From: Pseudomonas syringae
Lineage (GTDB): Bacteria; Pseudomonadota; Gammaproteobacteria; Pseudomonadales; Pseudomonadaceae
Assembly: GCF_021605415.1 (NCBI RefSeq)
Contig: NZ_WKEQ01000001.1
Location: 186,001 to 250,000, forward strand
Direction: 5' to 3'
Length of the DNA stretch: 64,000 nucleotides
In this document: positions 1-11,515 of the stretch, one piece after another
Numbering within the stretch: the first letter of the stretch is position 1
Layout of the letters: every line of letters starts with the position of its first letter
The notes under the pieces: model-generated
Seen by the model: the letters and a program-made list of their open reading frames with translations, nothing else
Told to the model about the DNA's origin: nothing
Databases searched by the model: none
Translations under genes and position numbers: made by a program

Positions 1-317
1 GGGTGCAGGTCGAGCGGCAAGTGATAGGCCAAGAGACTGATGTCATGCTTGAGCAGCGTCTTCAACCGACGCTGCTTCATGCCGGTGATGCACGGGTTCT
101 CGCCTTTCCAGAAATAACCGTGGTGCACCAGAATCAAATCCGCTCCGGCCTCGACAGCAGCATCAAGCAGTGCCTGGCTGGCGGTAACGCCACTGACGAT
201 GCGCATCACTTGTGGACGGCCCTCGACCTGCAAACCGTTGGGGCAATAATCGGCGATTTTCGCACTGGCGAGGTAGCGGTCGGCTTCTTCAACCAGGGTG
301 CTCAAGGCGACGGCCAT
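1..317 (-). CDS. Nif3-like dinuclear metal centre protein (partial)
   Basis: This is the N-terminal 105 residues of a Nif3/YbgI-family protein, cut by the left edge of the window. The family forms toroidal hexamers with a two-metal site, and its cellular role is poorly defined. It is sometimes labelled GTP cyclohydrolase I type 2. The start ATG (315-317) opens [16 protein letters not shown]. The motif [10 protein letters not shown], whose histidines belong to the metal site, is visible near residue 65. It is transcribed divergently from algW with a 103 bp gap, the same arrangement I recall from P. aeruginosa. The family call is firm; the function is not. Confidence 0.9.
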   Translation of the reverse strand, partial: MAVALSTLVEEADRYLASAKIADYCPNGLQVEGRPQVMRIVSGVTASQALLDAAVEAGADLILVHHGYFWKGENPCITGMKQRRLKTLLKHDISLLAYHLPLDLH

Positions 318-338
318 GAAAGACTCCTAAATATCCCG

Positions 339-366
339 TTCCGAGGCGCGCGCGGCCTCGTATAAT
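339..366 (+). promoter_or_regulatory. Candidate sigma-70 promoter of algW
   Basis: A perfect TATAAT lies at 361-366. A weak -35 match, TTCCGA (339-344), is 16 bp upstream. The predicted transcript would start near 373, leaving a leader of about 48 nt before the algW ATG at 421. The -10 is convincing, the -35 is poor. Confidence 0.4.
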
Positions 367-420
367 GCGCGACATTATGGGCGGTCTGACCCCGCCTGCA
401 ACTTTTCCAGGACGAGCTTA

Positions 421-1581
<1,161 letters not shown>

Positions 1582-1605
1582 CTTCGTCATTAACTACTGC
1601 GCAAT

Positions 1606-1673
1606 AAAGCTGTTCGCGAGCAGAAAATGACGCCCTTGCAATAGTGGGCTTCAAATCGGTCGCGAACAGCTTT
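1606..1673. repeat. Inverted repeat downstream of algW
   Basis: Two perfect 14-base arms (1606-1619 and 1660-1673) built on a GCTGTTCGCGA core are separated by 40 bases. The element resembles REP-type palindromes of Pseudomonas and may end or stabilise the algW transcript. There is no long T-run, so simple rho-independent termination is unlikely. Confidence 0.55.
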
Positions 1674-1738
1674 CCCGTTGATAATTCGCCATCACCAAAA
1701 ACATCTTTGCTATATACAACTGACTGAAAGTTTCTGAA

Positions 1739-1760
1739 AACCTGTCAGACCTGACAGGTT
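1739..1760. promoter_or_regulatory. 22-bp palindrome upstream of unknown gene
   Basis: The arms AACCTGTCAG and CTGACAGGTT are perfect, separated only by AC. They lie 62 bp before the start at 1823, in an AT-rich stretch. A two-base loop is too tight for a good RNA hairpin, so a dimeric repressor site is a better guess. No cognate regulator is adjacent. The palindrome is observed; its function is inferred. Confidence 0.35.
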
Positions 1761-1822
1761 TTAATGTTTTCCGCTCGTATTAAATTTCGCTTGCAGAAAT
1801 AAATACACACGGAGAAGCAAGC

Positions 1823-2233
1823 ATGAATTATCAAGAAGCGTTAAAGCAAGCCAAGGGCAAGGCTGCTGCTACTGGCGAAATCATCGTTCAAGCCGGTGCG
1901 ACACCAGTAACATTCACCGATGTAATGTGGCACGACATGGGACCAGAAAACGGTGCTTTGATGATAGGCACCGGAGACACCAATTTTCATGTCGCTCTCG
2001 GTTACCCGGCAAAATTTCTGATCGAACCGCATTCAGCGACGTATCCCGACGACTTTCCAGACCCTTTTTTGGTGTGGGAGTATTACGACCGTAAAGGAAA
2101 AGTGTATACCGCCCAAAAGGGTGAGATTACCGCGTCGTTTTCCAATGAATTCAAGAAAATCGACGGGAAATTCAGTTTTGCGACTGGCGACGGAACAAGG
2201 GTATATGGTGAATTTCACTTAAAACGTGATTAA
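1823..2233 (+). CDS. Hypothetical protein, 136 aa, unknown function
   Basis: I do not recognise this protein. It starts at an ATG preceded by a good GGAGAAG ribosome site and reads MNYQEALKQAKGKAAATGEI. It has no signal peptide or membrane segment. The C-terminal half (about residues 95-136) reads like a short beta-sheet domain ending FSFATGDGTRVYGEFHLKRD. The gene and its flanks are clearly more AT-rich than algW and hisC, and it interrupts the algW-hisC adjacency I recall from P. aeruginosa. This suggests acquired DNA. An orphan effector, immunity protein or stress protein are all possible; nothing visible decides. Confidence 0.75.
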   Translation: MNYQEALKQAKGKAAATGEIIVQAGATPVTFTDVMWHDMGPENGALMIGTGDTNFHVALGYPAKFLIEPHSATYPDDFPDPFLVWEYYDRKGKVYTAQKGEITASFSNEFKKIDGKFSFATGDGTRVYGEFHLKRD

Positions 2234-2258
2234 CGACAACCGGCCCATAAGCTTAAAT

Positions 2259-2292
2259 ACGCTCCATTTTAAGGAAAACCAAAATGGAGCGT
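2259..2292. terminator. Bidirectional terminator between the 136-aa gene and hisC
   Basis: The arms ACGCTCCATTTT (2259-2270) and AAAATGGAGCGT (2281-2292) form a 12-bp stem with a 10-base loop. A/T runs flank the stem inside the arms. It lies between two convergent genes and can serve both. Confidence 0.7.
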
Positions 2293-2312
2293 TTCATCAG
2301 TTACCCGCTCTA

Positions 2313-3365
2313 TCAAACACCGTGCAACCCATCAATCAGCGCTTGATTCTGTTCTGGCGTGCCAATGGAAATCCGCAGAAATTGCGCAATGCGCTCCTGC
2401 TTGAAGTGCCGAACGATCACACCCTGCTCCCGCAACTTCGCTGCCAGCCCTGCCGCATCGTGTTGCGGGTGGCGCGCGAAGATGAAGTTAGCCGCCGACG
2501 GCAGCACCTCAAAACCCTTGCTTTGCAACTGCGCGATCACCCACTCGCGACTCTCTATGACCAGGCGACACGTTTCGTTGAAATGTTCGCGATCTTCGAA
2601 TGCCGCCGTGGCGCCGACGATCGCCAGACGGTCCAGTGGATACGAGTTGAAGCTGTTCTTGATCCGCTCCAGCGCTTCGATCAGATCCGGATGGCCCACC
2701 GCGAGACCAACGCGCAGGCCGGCCAGAGAACGTGATTTGGACAAGGTCTGGGTCACAAGCAGGTTCGGGTAACGATCCACCAGGCTGATCGCGGTTTCGC
2801 CGCCGAAGTCGATGTACGCCTCGTCCACCACCACGACCGAATCCGGGCTCGCCTTGAGGATTTGCTCAACGGCGTCCAGTGCCAGCAGGCAACCGGTCGG
2901 TGCATTCGGGTTGGGGAAAATGATCCCGCCGTTCGGCTTGGCATAGTCCGCCGGGTTGATCTGGAACTGCGCATCCAGCGGCACCGCGTCGAACTCGATG
3001 CCATACAAGCCGCAATACACCGGGTAGAAGCTGTAACTGATGTCCGGAAACAGCAGCGGCTGATCGTGTTGCAGCAAGCCGTGGAAGATATGCGCCAGTA
3101 CTTCGTCGGAACCGTTGCCGAGGAAGACCTGGTTGCTCTGCACACCGTAATAACTGGCGACGGCGTTCTTCAGCAGATCACTGTTCGGATCCGGGTACAG
3201 GCGTAGGTTGTCATTGAGCTCGGCCTGCATCGCCGCCAGTGCTTTTGGCGAAGGGCCATAGGGATTTTCGTTGGTGTTGAGCTTGACCAGTTTGGTCAGC
3301 TTCGGTTGTTCGCCGGGTACGTAAGGCACCAGATCCTTGACAAACGGGCTCCAGAATTTGCTCAT
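2313..3365 (-). CDS. hisC: Histidinol-phosphate aminotransferase
   Basis: HisC converts imidazole-acetol phosphate and glutamate to histidinol phosphate in histidine synthesis. It is a cytoplasmic class-II fold-type-I PLP enzyme. The 350-residue protein carries the substrate loop [11 protein letters not shown] (about 30-40), PNPNAPTG (about 151-158) and the PLP lysine, Lys210, in [12 protein letters not shown]. The ATG is at 3363-3365, two bases after the hisD stop, so the two genes are translationally coupled. Pseudomonas usually has a second hisC paralogue elsewhere. Confidence 0.96.
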   Translation of the reverse strand: MSKFWSPFVKDLVPYVPGEQPKLTKLVKLNTNENPYGPSPKALAAMQAELNDNLRLYPDPNSDLLKNAVASYYGVQSNQVFLGNGSDEVLAHIFHGLLQHDQPLLFPDISYSFYPVYCGLYGIEFDAVPLDAQFQINPADYAKPNGGIIFPNPNAPTGCLLALDAVEQILKASPDSVVVVDEAYIDFGGETAISLVDRYPNLLVTQTLSKSRSLAGLRVGLAVGHPDLIEALERIKNSFNSYPLDRLAIVGATAAFEDREHFNETCRLVIESREWVIAQLQSKGFEVLPSAANFIFARHPQHDAAGLAAKLREQGVIVRHFKQERIAQFLRISIGTPEQNQALIDGLHGV

Positions 3366-3367
3366 GC

Positions 3368-4693
3368 TCAGTTCCCCTGCTTGTCGTCAAGAATGCGGTA
3401 TTCGGCGCTGCGTGCGTGTGCACTCAGGGATTCGCCACGGGCCAGTACCGAAGCGGTCTTGCCCAGTTCGGACGCGCCCTGCTCGGAGCAAAAGATGATC
3501 GACGAGCGTTTCTGGAAGTCATAGACGCCCAACGGCGAGGAAAAACGCGCGGTGCCGGAGGTCGGCAACACGTGGTTCGGGCCTGCGCAGTAGTCGCCCA
3601 GTGCTTCGGACGTGTGGCGGCCCATGAAGATTGCGCCGGCATGGCGAATCTGCGGCAACCAGGCTTGTGGATCGGCGACCGACAGCTCCAGGTGCTCTGG
3701 CGCGATGCGGTTGGCGACTTCGATGGCTTGCTGCATGTCGCGCACCTGAATCAGCGCACCACGGCCATTGATCGACGTTTCGATGATGGTCGCGCGATCC
3801 ATGGTCGGCAGCAGCTTGTCGATGCTCGCGGCAACTTTGTCGAGGAATTCGGCGTCGGGGCTCACCAGAATCGCCTGGGCGTCTTCGTCGTGTTCAGCTT
3901 GGGAGAACAGATCCATGGCGATCCAGTCCGGATCGGTCTGGCCGTCGCACACCACGAGGATTTCCGAAGGGCCGGCGATCATGTCGATGCCGACCTGACC
4001 GAAGACGTGGCGCTTGGCGGTCGCCACATAGATGTTGCCCGGCCCGACGACTTTGTCGACCTTCGGCACGCTTTCGGTGCCGTAGGCCAGCGCGGCGACG
4101 GCTTGCGCACCGCCGATGGTGAACACGCGGTCAACCCCGGCAATGCACGCCGCCGCCAACACCAGTTCGTTGACTTCGCCACGCGGGGTCGGCACCACCA
4201 TCACCACCTCGGTGACGCCGGCCACTTTGGCCGGAATCGCGTTCATCAGCACCGACGACGGATACGACGCCTTGCCGCCCGGCACGTAGAGGCCGGCGCG
4301 ATCCAGCGGCGTCACCTTCTGGCCCAGCACGGTGCCGTCGGCTTCGGTGTAGCTCCAGGAATCCTGCTTCTGTTTTTCGTGATAACTGCGCACCCGCGAG
4401 GCGGCTTTTTCCAGCGCTTCGCGTTGCGGCACGGTGATGCGAGTCAGGGCCAGTTCCAGGCGTTCACGCGGCAGAATCAGATCCGCCATGGACGCGACTT
4501 CGAGGCCGTCGAACTTCTGGGTGAACTCGACCACCGCCGCATCGCCGCGCTCGCGCACAGCCTTGATGATGTCCAGCACGCGCTGATTGACCGAGTCGTC
4601 AGACACACTTTCCCAGCTCAGCAGATGATCCAGATGATGCGCGAAATCCGGGTCAGCAGCGTTGAGTCGGCGAATTGCAGTCGGTGCGGTCAT
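3368..4693 (-). CDS. hisD: Histidinol dehydrogenase
   Basis: HisD catalyses the last two steps of histidine synthesis, two NAD-dependent oxidations of histidinol to histidine, using a zinc ion. The 441 residues match the usual family length. Visible signatures are [24 protein letters not shown] and [11 protein letters not shown], and the EHLELS segment that contributes an active-site His. It lies between hisG and hisC in one minus-strand operon; 126 bp separate it from hisG. Confidence 0.97.
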   Translation of the reverse strand: MTAPTAIRRLNAADPDFAHHLDHLLSWESVSDDSVNQRVLDIIKAVRERGDAAVVEFTQKFDGLEVASMADLILPRERLELALTRITVPQREALEKAASRVRSYHEKQKQDSWSYTEADGTVLGQKVTPLDRAGLYVPGGKASYPSSVLMNAIPAKVAGVTEVVMVVPTPRGEVNELVLAAACIAGVDRVFTIGGAQAVAALAYGTESVPKVDKVVGPGNIYVATAKRHVFGQVGIDMIAGPSEILVVCDGQTDPDWIAMDLFSQAEHDEDAQAILVSPDAEFLDKVAASIDKLLPTMDRATIIETSINGRGALIQVRDMQQAIEVANRIAPEHLELSVADPQAWLPQIRHAGAIFMGRHTSEALGDYCAGPNHVLPTSGTARFSSPLGVYDFQKRSSIIFCSEQGASELGKTASVLARGESLSAHARSAEYRILDDKQGN

Positions 4694-4793
4694 AGCGAGA
4701 GCCTCATAGGAATGGCAAAAACTCAGGCGCCCTAACGTAGCAGTCGTTTCCGCTTGGGCACCTGAGAATTCTGGCTATGAGGCGGATAGACGG

Positions 4794-4812
4794 GCGCGGC
4801 TCAAGGCCGCGC
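4794..4812. other. Hairpin between hisG and hisD
   Basis: A 7-bp GC-only stem (GCGCGGC at 4794-4800, GCCGCGC at 4806-4812) with a five-base loop sits just after the hisG stop codon. No T-run follows on the minus strand, so it may modulate mRNA decay rather than terminate. Confidence 0.35.
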
Positions 4813-4819
4813 AGGTAAA

Positions 4820-5455
4820 TCAGCCGCAGTGTCGCGACTCCACTGCCTTGCGCAGGGTGTCGATCAACGCCTGGATGCGGGCGTGTTGCATTTTCATCGA
4901 AGCCTTGTTGACCACCAGGCGCGAGCTGATTGTGGCGATCAGTTCCTGGGGTTCCAGGCCGTTGGCTCGCAGCGTGTTGCCGGTGTCGACCACGTCGATG
5001 ATCTTGTCGGCCAGACCGATCAGCGGCGCCAGTTCCATCGAGCCGTAGAGCTTGATGATGTCGACCTGACGACCCTGTTCGGCGTAGTAACGCTTGGCGA
5101 CGTTGACGAACTTGGTCGCCACGCGCAGACGGCCCTTGGGCTCGACTGCACCGATCTTGCCGGCGGTCATCAGCTTGCACTGGGCAATCTGCAGATCCAG
5201 CGGCTCGTACAGGCCCTGACCGGTGTATTCCATCAGCACGTCCTTGCCGGCCACGCCGAGGTCGGCCGCGCCATGTTCGACGTAGGTCGGCACATCGGTG
5301 GCACGCACGATCAACAGGCGAACATCTTCCTGGGTCGTGGGAATGATCAGCTTGCGGCTCTTGTCCGGATTCTCGGTCGGCACGATGCCCGCTTCAGCCA
5401 GAAGCGGCAGGGTGTCGTCAAGGATGCGGCCCTTGGACAGTGCGATGGTCAACAT
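4820..5455 (-). CDS. hisG: ATP phosphoribosyltransferase, short form
   Basis: HisG commits ATP and PRPP to histidine synthesis. At 211 residues this is the short HisGS form, which lacks the C-terminal regulatory domain. By established knowledge it must work in a complex with the HisZ subunit; no hisZ is in this window. The start [14 protein letters not shown] and the [11 protein letters not shown] and [13 protein letters not shown] motifs (PRPP-binding region) are characteristic. It is first of the hisG-hisD-hisC run and lies 127 bp downstream of murA. Confidence 0.96.
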   Translation of the reverse strand: MLTIALSKGRILDDTLPLLAEAGIVPTENPDKSRKLIIPTTQEDVRLLIVRATDVPTYVEHGAADLGVAGKDVLMEYTGQGLYEPLDLQIAQCKLMTAGKIGAVEPKGRLRVATKFVNVAKRYYAEQGRQVDIIKLYGSMELAPLIGLADKIIDVVDTGNTLRANGLEPQELIATISSRLVVNKASMKMQHARIQALIDTLRKAVESRHCG

Positions 5456-5516
5456 GGGTAACGTCGGTCCTTATCAGCAAACGTATGCCCGGTCGCAATC
5501 GGCGCCGGACACGCAT

Positions 5517-5535
5517 CGAGCCGGAAACCGGCTCG
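5517..5535. other. Hairpin between murA and hisG
   Basis: Perfect 8-base arms CGAGCCGG and CCGGCTCG flank an AAA loop. It lies in the 127-bp gap after murA, without a T-run. It could mark the murA 3' end or slow read-through into hisG. Confidence 0.35.
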
Positions 5536-5582
5536 ACTTGAAACGAATCAGTGGACACATCCCTGTGCCCTTGCAGCAGGGA

Positions 5583-6863
<1,281 letters not shown>

Positions 6864-6870
6864 CTAGGGC

Positions 6871-7110
6871 TCAGGTGCGCTCGGCCCAGGCCGTGCTGCT
6901 GAAAAATTTCATAGTGACCGCATGGATGCTGCCATCGGTGATCCATGGGTTCAAATGGGCATAGACCTGCTGCTGACGCTTGACCGGGCTCAACGCCGCC
7001 AGTTCATCGCTAATCAAGTTCAGCTGGAAATTGCAGCCTTCGCCTTCAACTTCCACCTGGGTTCCCGGAAGTTTTTCTTCAAGGAAGCTCTTCACTTCTA
7101 CGGCCTGCAT
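6871..7110 (-). CDS. ibaG: BolA-family protein IbaG
   Basis: This is a 79-residue BolA/IbaG-family protein, thought to act with monothiol glutaredoxins in iron-sulfur cluster handling and acid or envelope stress. I place the start at the ATG 7108-7110 (MQAVEVKSFLEEKLPG). It has a GAGGT-type ribosome site, and family members start here. An upstream in-frame start at 7158 would only add residues encoded inside the terminator. The conserved IHAVTMKFFS end is visible. It precedes murA, as in other gamma-proteobacteria. Confidence 0.9.
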   Translation of the reverse strand: MQAVEVKSFLEEKLPGTQVEVEGEGCNFQLNLISDELAALSPVKRQQQVYAHLNPWITDGSIHAVTMKFFSSTAWAERT

Positions 7111-7156
7111 GCTCAACCTCAATCGGCGCCCTGTGCGCACGGGTCGGACATCATAC

Positions 7157-7212
7157 AAAAAAGCCCCGCGCCTGCGAACCCCGCATAGCAGGACTCTGAC
7201 GGGGGGCTTTTC
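7157..7212 (-). terminator. Terminator of the mla operon
   Basis: The arms AAAAGCCCC (from 7157) and GGGGCTTTT (to 7212) bracket a GC-rich interior. On the minus strand the structure follows mlaB and ends in a U-run, so it should stop the mla transcript before ibaG-murA. Confidence 0.7.
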
Positions 7213-7224
7213 TGTCGATGCGGT

Positions 7225-7530
7225 TCAGGGTTGCGCAAACAGCTCGGTCAGCTCACTGACCTGAGCGATTTCACGCATGTCTTCGGGCATTGCCCGGATG
7301 CTCAAGGACTTGCCGACTTCCCTGGCATCACGCATGTAGCACAGCAGCAACGACAAGCCGACACTGCTGGATTTTTCGACGGCCGAACAGTCGACCACCA
7401 GCGCCGACGCCTTGCTCGACTGGATCAGCGCCCGTCCCTGCTTGCGCAATTCGGGGCCAGTACGATAGTCGAGCGTGCCGCTGAGCAGCAGCTCATCCGG
7501 CGCACCGACATGAACGGCCGTCTCGGTCAT
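7225..7530 (-). CDS. mlaB: MlaB, STAS-domain subunit of the Mla ABC transporter
   Basis: MlaB is the cytoplasmic STAS-domain protein that binds the MlaF ATPase in the MlaFEDB complex, which moves phospholipids between inner membrane and periplasmic carrier. The 101-residue protein shows the STAS layout, with VDCSAVEKSSSVGLSLLL around the conserved serine position. It is last in the mlaFEDCB operon and its ATG overlaps the mlaC stop by 4 bases. In Pseudomonas the operon is also called ttg2. Confidence 0.88.
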   Translation of the reverse strand: MTETAVHVGAPDELLLSGTLDYRTGPELRKQGRALIQSSKASALVVDCSAVEKSSSVGLSLLLCYMRDAREVGKSLSIRAMPEDMREIAQVSELTELFAQP

Positions 7531-8180
7531 TGGGCTTGTTTCTCGGCAGCTTGATCGGTGGTCTGCTTGGCCTTGGCGACTTCACCGGCCCAACCATTAA
7601 TGGTCTTGTCCAGGTCGTTGCCATTGCGCTGCATCGCGTCGGCGAACTGATCACGGAACAGCTTGCCGATGTTGATGCCGTTGATGATCACGTTGCGCAG
7701 TTTCCATTCGCCGTTGATTTTCTCAAGCGTGTAGGAAACCGGGTACACCGCGCCATTGCTGCCCTTGACGGTCATGCCGACGCTGGTGCGGTCGCCCGAC
7801 TCGTCCTTGGCAGGATCGACGGTGATGCCCTGGTTGTTGTACTCAAGCAACGCGTTACCGTAGAACTGGAAGAGACCCCTCTTGAAGTTTTCTTCAAAGG
7901 TTTTCATCTGCGCGGGCGTGGCCTTGCGCGAGTACTTGACCGTCATGATGCTTTTGGAAATGCCTTCAGCATCAACGACCGGACCGACAATGTCGTTCAG
8001 CGCCGTATAAAAATCATTCGGATCCTGTTTGTACTTTTCCTTGTTCGCCGACAAGTCGGCCAGCATCCGGTCAGTGGTGCTCTTGATCAGGTCATGAGCC
8101 GACTGCGCTGCCACGGCGTTGGCCATCAATGGCAGTGCCGCGAGCAACACCAACAGGCTACGTCGCAAGATAGAGATCAT
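7527..8180 (-). CDS. mlaC: MlaC, periplasmic phospholipid carrier
   Basis: MlaC shuttles phospholipid between the outer-membrane MlaA complex and the inner-membrane MlaFEDB transporter. The 217-residue precursor has a signal peptide of about 22-25 residues (SLLVLLAALPLMANAVAA) and then the Tol_Tol_Ttg2 domain with the NALLEYNNQ and NGEWKLRNVIINGINIGKL regions. It follows mlaD by 11 bp. The C-terminal tail is Lys/Ala/Gln-rich (about residues 195-217). Confidence 0.93.
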   Translation of the reverse strand: MISILRRSLLVLLAALPLMANAVAAQSAHDLIKSTTDRMLADLSANKEKYKQDPNDFYTALNDIVGPVVDAEGISKSIMTVKYSRKATPAQMKTFEENFKRGLFQFYGNALLEYNNQGITVDPAKDESGDRTSVGMTVKGSNGAVYPVSYTLEKINGEWKLRNVIINGINIGKLFRDQFADAMQRNGNDLDKTINGWAGEVAKAKQTTDQAAEKQAQ

Positions 8181-8191
8181 TCAAAAGCTCC

Positions 8192-8659
8192 TCATTTGGC
8201 GTCTTTGCTAACGGTATTGAGCAGGAATTTACCGATCAGGTCTTCCAGTACCAGAGACGACTGCGTGTCGTGGATGGTTCCGCCATCCTTGAGCTGGGTG
8301 TCTTCCCCGCCCACGCTGATACCGATGTATTTCTCCCCCAACAGGCCAGCGGTCAGGATAGACGCGGTGGAGTCGGTCGGCAGATTGTCGACCTTTTTAT
8401 CCACTTGCAGCGTTACCCGACCGGTGAAGCTGTCGCGATCCAGATCGATTGCAGTGACTTTGCCGATGGTCACACCGGCCATGGTCACTTTAGCTCTGAC
8501 CGTCAAACCCGCGATATTGTCGAAATAGGCATAAAGTTTATAGCTTTCGGTGGACGAACTCGCCGACAGCCCGCTAACCCGCAGCGCAAGCAGCAGCAAA
8601 GCCAGAATGCCTGCCAGCAGGAACAGGCCGACACCGATTTCCAGGGTGCGGTTTTGCAT
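8192..8659 (-). CDS. mlaD: MlaD, MCE-domain substrate-binding subunit
   Basis: MlaD is the membrane-anchored MCE-domain protein that forms a hexameric lipid channel on the periplasmic side of MlaFEDB. The 155-residue protein has one N-terminal transmembrane helix (about residues 8-28) and one MCE domain, with the conserved YFDNIAGLTVRAKVTMAGV and GLLGEKYIGI segments. Its ATG overlaps the mlaE stop by one base (TGATG). Confidence 0.93.
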   Translation of the reverse strand: MQNRTLEIGVGLFLLAGILALLLLALRVSGLSASSSTESYKLYAYFDNIAGLTVRAKVTMAGVTIGKVTAIDLDRDSFTGRVTLQVDKKVDNLPTDSTASILTAGLLGEKYIGISVGGEDTQLKDGGTIHDTQSSLVLEDLIGKFLLNTVSKDAK

Positions 8660-9456
8660 CAGAAATCTCCAAACATCAAAGCGGTCAGAATAAAGTCCAG
8701 GCCCAGTACTGCCAGCGAGGCAAATACCACGGTCTTGGTGGTGGCACGACTGATCCCCTCGGAAGTGGGCTCGCAGTCATAGCCTTGAAATACGGCGATC
8801 CAGGTCACGACGAACGCGAAAACCGCGCTTTTGATGACGCCATTGAGGACGTCATCGACAAAATTCACGCTGTTTTGCATGTTCGCCCAGTAGGAGCCTT
8901 CGTAAACGCCCAACCAGTCGACGGCGACCCATGAACCGCCCCAGATGCCGACCACGCTGAAAATCATCGCCAGCACCGGCAGGGAAATGAAACCGGCCCA
9001 CAGGCGCGGGGCAATGATGTATTTGAGCGGATCGACGCCGATCATTTCCAGACTGGACAACTGCTCGGTGGACTTCATGTTGCCGATTTCGGCGGTCAGC
9101 GCGGAACCTGCACGCCCGGCGAACAGCAGCGCGGTGACCACTGGCCCGAGTTCACGCAGCAACGTCAGGGCAACCATCTGCCCGACCGCCTGTTCGGAGC
9201 CGTAGCTGGAAAGAATGCTGAAACCCTGCAGCGCCAGCACCATGCCGATGAAGATGCCCGAGACCACGATGATCACCAGCGACATGACGCCGATCGAATG
9301 CAGTTGCTTGACCAGCAGGCCGAAACCGCCACCGATACCGCCACGCCCGAGCAAGGCATGAAACAGGAACAGGGTCGAACGCCCGAGCACCGCGATACAG
9401 TCGATCCCGGCCTGACCGAACCGACGCACGCGCTCTACTAATGAAATTCTGCGCAT
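8659..9456 (-). CDS. mlaE: MlaE, permease of the Mla phospholipid transporter
   Basis: MlaE is the integral membrane permease of MlaFEDB. The 265-residue protein has an amphipathic N-terminus and about five to six hydrophobic segments, with the family motifs [25 protein letters not shown] (here [12 protein letters not shown]) and [11 protein letters not shown] use the ATG at 9454-9456, which overlaps the mlaF TGA by one base, rather than the TTG one codon upstream. The gene sits between mlaF and mlaD. Confidence 0.94.
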   Translation of the reverse strand: MRRISLVERVRRFGQAGIDCIAVLGRSTLFLFHALLGRGGIGGGFGLLVKQLHSIGVMSLVIIVVSGIFIGMVLALQGFSILSSYGSEQAVGQMVALTLLRELGPVVTALLFAGRAGSALTAEIGNMKSTEQLSSLEMIGVDPLKYIIAPRLWAGFISLPVLAMIFSVVGIWGGSWVAVDWLGVYEGSYWANMQNSVNFVDDVLNGVIKSAVFAFVVTWIAVFQGYDCEPTSEGISRATTKTVVFASLAVLGLDFILTALMFGDF

Positions 9457-10265
9457 CAATGCTTCCCCAGAAGATCTGCGCGGTAATCCGTCGCTGGAAA
9501 GTGATACGGCACCGGGCCATCGGGGTCGCCGGTCATGAACTGCTTGATGCGCGGGTCATCCGAGTTCATCAGTTCATCCGGCGTGCCCTGCCCCAGCACC
9601 TGGCCATCGCCTACGACATAGATGTAGTCGGCGATGCTCGCGGTCTCGGCCAGATCGTGGGAAACCACGATGCTGGTAATGCCCAGCGCATCGTTGAGCA
9701 GACGGATCAGCCGCACCAGCACGCCCATGGCAATGGGATCCTGGCCGACAAAAGGTTCGTCGTACATCAGGATTTGCGGATCAAGGGCAATTGCCCGAGC
9801 CAGCGCAACGCGGCGTTTCATGCCGCCGGACAGCTCGTCGGGCATCAACTCGATTGCGCCGCGCAAGCCCACGGCCTGCAACTTGAGCAGGACGATGTCG
9901 CGGATCATTTCTTCCGGCAAGTCGGTATGAACGCGCAGGGGAAAAGCGACGTTCTCGAACACGTCGAGATCGGTGAACAGCGCGCCGCTCTGAAACAGCA
10001 CGCCCATGTGCTTGCGTGCATCGAACAGGTCACTGCGCGACAGCTTCGGCAGGTTCTGGCCGTTGACCCAGACCTCGCCCTTGGAGGGCCGCAACTGCGC
10101 GCCCATCAACCGCAGCAATGTGGTCTTGCCACACCCGGAAGGCCCCATGATGCCGGTGACCTTGCCGCGTGGAATGCGAATATCGACGTTATTGAAAATG
10201 CTGCGCGAACCGCGCTTGAAGGACAGTCCCTTCAGCTCGACCGCGTAGGCGTTATCGGCGCTCAT
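9456..10265 (-). CDS. mlaF: MlaF, ATPase of the Mla phospholipid transporter
   Basis: MlaF is the cytoplasmic ABC ATPase that powers retrograde or anterograde lipid movement through MlaE; the direction has been debated. The 269-residue protein has Walker [10 protein letters not shown], signature [15 protein letters not shown], Walker B ILMYDEPF and the H-loop VVSHD. It is first in the mlaFEDCB operon and is divergent from kdsD, with 275 bp between the two starts. Confidence 0.95.
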   Translation of the reverse strand: MSADNAYAVELKGLSFKRGSRSIFNNVDIRIPRGKVTGIMGPSGCGKTTLLRLMGAQLRPSKGEVWVNGQNLPKLSRSDLFDARKHMGVLFQSGALFTDLDVFENVAFPLRVHTDLPEEMIRDIVLLKLQAVGLRGAIELMPDELSGGMKRRVALARAIALDPQILMYDEPFVGQDPIAMGVLVRLIRLLNDALGITSIVVSHDLAETASIADYIYVVGDGQVLGQGTPDELMNSDDPRIKQFMTGDPDGPVPYHFPATDYRADLLGKH

Positions 10266-10500
10266 CTAAACTCCTTGCGATGCAACCTCTTACCCGGACG
10301 CCTCGCTCTCATCGGAAAGCACTTACATCCCGGGCAGGCCGAACTGGCGGCGAACTATATCACTGCAAAGGCCAAGCGCCCAAGGCCCGCGCCGGCCAGC
10401 AATCAGCGATATGACAGGCTCGACAGCTTATTTTGAGTGAATTGGTAACCAGGAATGACAATGCACGACGAACTTGCGTGAGCCTTTGCAACATAACCGC

Positions 10501-10506
10501 TATAAT
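10501..10506 (+). promoter_or_regulatory. -10 box before kdsD
   Basis: A perfect TATAAT occurs 34 bp before the kdsD ATG. No convincing -35 lies 16-18 bp upstream, where the sequence is near GTGAGC; a TTGCGT is too far at 21 bp. It is the best promoter candidate in the mlaF-kdsD divergent gap. Confidence 0.35.
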
Positions 10507-10540
10507 CGCCGCCTTTTCATCGGGCTATACGATTTCTGAC

Positions 10541-11515
10541 ATGAGCCAAACCAGCGACCTGATTCAATCGGCACAACGCACCATCCGCCTCGAAGTGGAA
10601 GCCGTTAACGGCTTGCTGACCCATATCGACGCCGATTTCGTACGCGCCTGCGAGATGATTCTGGCCAGCAAGGGTCGTGTGGTCGTGGTCGGCATGGGCA
10701 AGTCCGGGCATGTCGGCAACAAGATTGCCGCGACCCTGGCCAGCACCGGCACACCGGCATTTTTCGTACACCCGGCCGAGGCCAGCCACGGCGACATGGG
10801 CATGATTACGCGTGATGACGTGATTCTCGCCCTGTCCAATTCCGGCTCGACCAACGAAATCGTGACCCTGCTGCCGCTGATCAAGCGCCTGGGCATTCAA
10901 CTGATCAGCGTCACCGGCAATCCACAGTCGCCGCTGGCCAAGGCAGCCGAAGTCAATCTCAACGTTCACGTCGAGCACGAAGCCTGCCCGCTGAATTTGG
11001 CCCCGACCTCTTCGACCACCGCCGCATTGGTCATGGGCGACGCCCTGGCCGTGGCGTTGCTGGAAGCACGCGGCTTTACCGCCGAAGATTTCGCCTTTTC
11101 CCACCCGGGCGGCGCGCTGGGCCGACGTCTGCTGCTGAAAGTGGAAAACGTCATGCATGCCGGACAAGAGCTGCCGCAGGTACAGCGCGGAACGCTGCTC
11201 AAAGACGCTTTGATGGAGATGACCCGCAAGGGCCTCGGCATGACCGTAATCCTTGAAGCCGACGGCAAACTGGCCGGGATCTTCACCGACGGCGATTTGC
11301 GCCGCACGCTGGATCGCAGCATCGACATTCGCAGCGCCACCATCGACGACGTGATGACCGCTCACGGCAAAACCGCCCGCGCCGAGATGCTCGCCGCCGA
11401 GGCCCTGAAAATCATGGAAGACCATCGAATCAACGCGCTTGTCGTCGTCGACGAGGAAGATCGCCCTATCGGCGCCTTCAACCTGTCCGACCTGCTGCGC
11501 GCAGGAGTCATGTAA
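10541..11515 (+). CDS. kdsD: D-arabinose 5-phosphate isomerase
   Basis: KdsD interconverts ribulose 5-phosphate and arabinose 5-phosphate, the precursor of the LPS sugar Kdo. The 324-residue protein has an N-terminal SIS domain with VVGMGKSGHVGNKIAAT and SNSGSTNE. SHPGGALGRRLL carries a catalytic His, and two CBS domains fill the C-terminal 130 residues. I choose the ATG at 10541 (MSQTSDLIQSAQRTI) because upstream codons run through the -10 box. It starts the kdsD-kdsC-lptCAB run. Confidence 0.95.
   Translation: MSQTSDLIQSAQRTIRLEVEAVNGLLTHIDADFVRACEMILASKGRVVVVGMGKSGHVGNKIAATLASTGTPAFFVHPAEASHGDMGMITRDDVILALSNSGSTNEIVTLLPLIKRLGIQLISVTGNPQSPLAKAAEVNLNVHVEHEACPLNLAPTSSTTAALVMGDALAVALLEARGFTAEDFAFSHPGGALGRRLLLKVENVMHAGQELPQVQRGTLLKDALMEMTRKGLGMTVILEADGKLAGIFTDGDLRRTLDRSIDIRSATIDDVMTAHGKTARAEMLAAEALKIMEDHRINALVVVDEEDRPIGAFNLSDLLRAGVM

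Noticed and set aside
9457..9459. TTG start one codon before the mlaE ATG
   Set aside because: The ATG at 9454-9456 gives the usual one-base overlap with the mlaF stop, as at the mlaE/mlaD junction.
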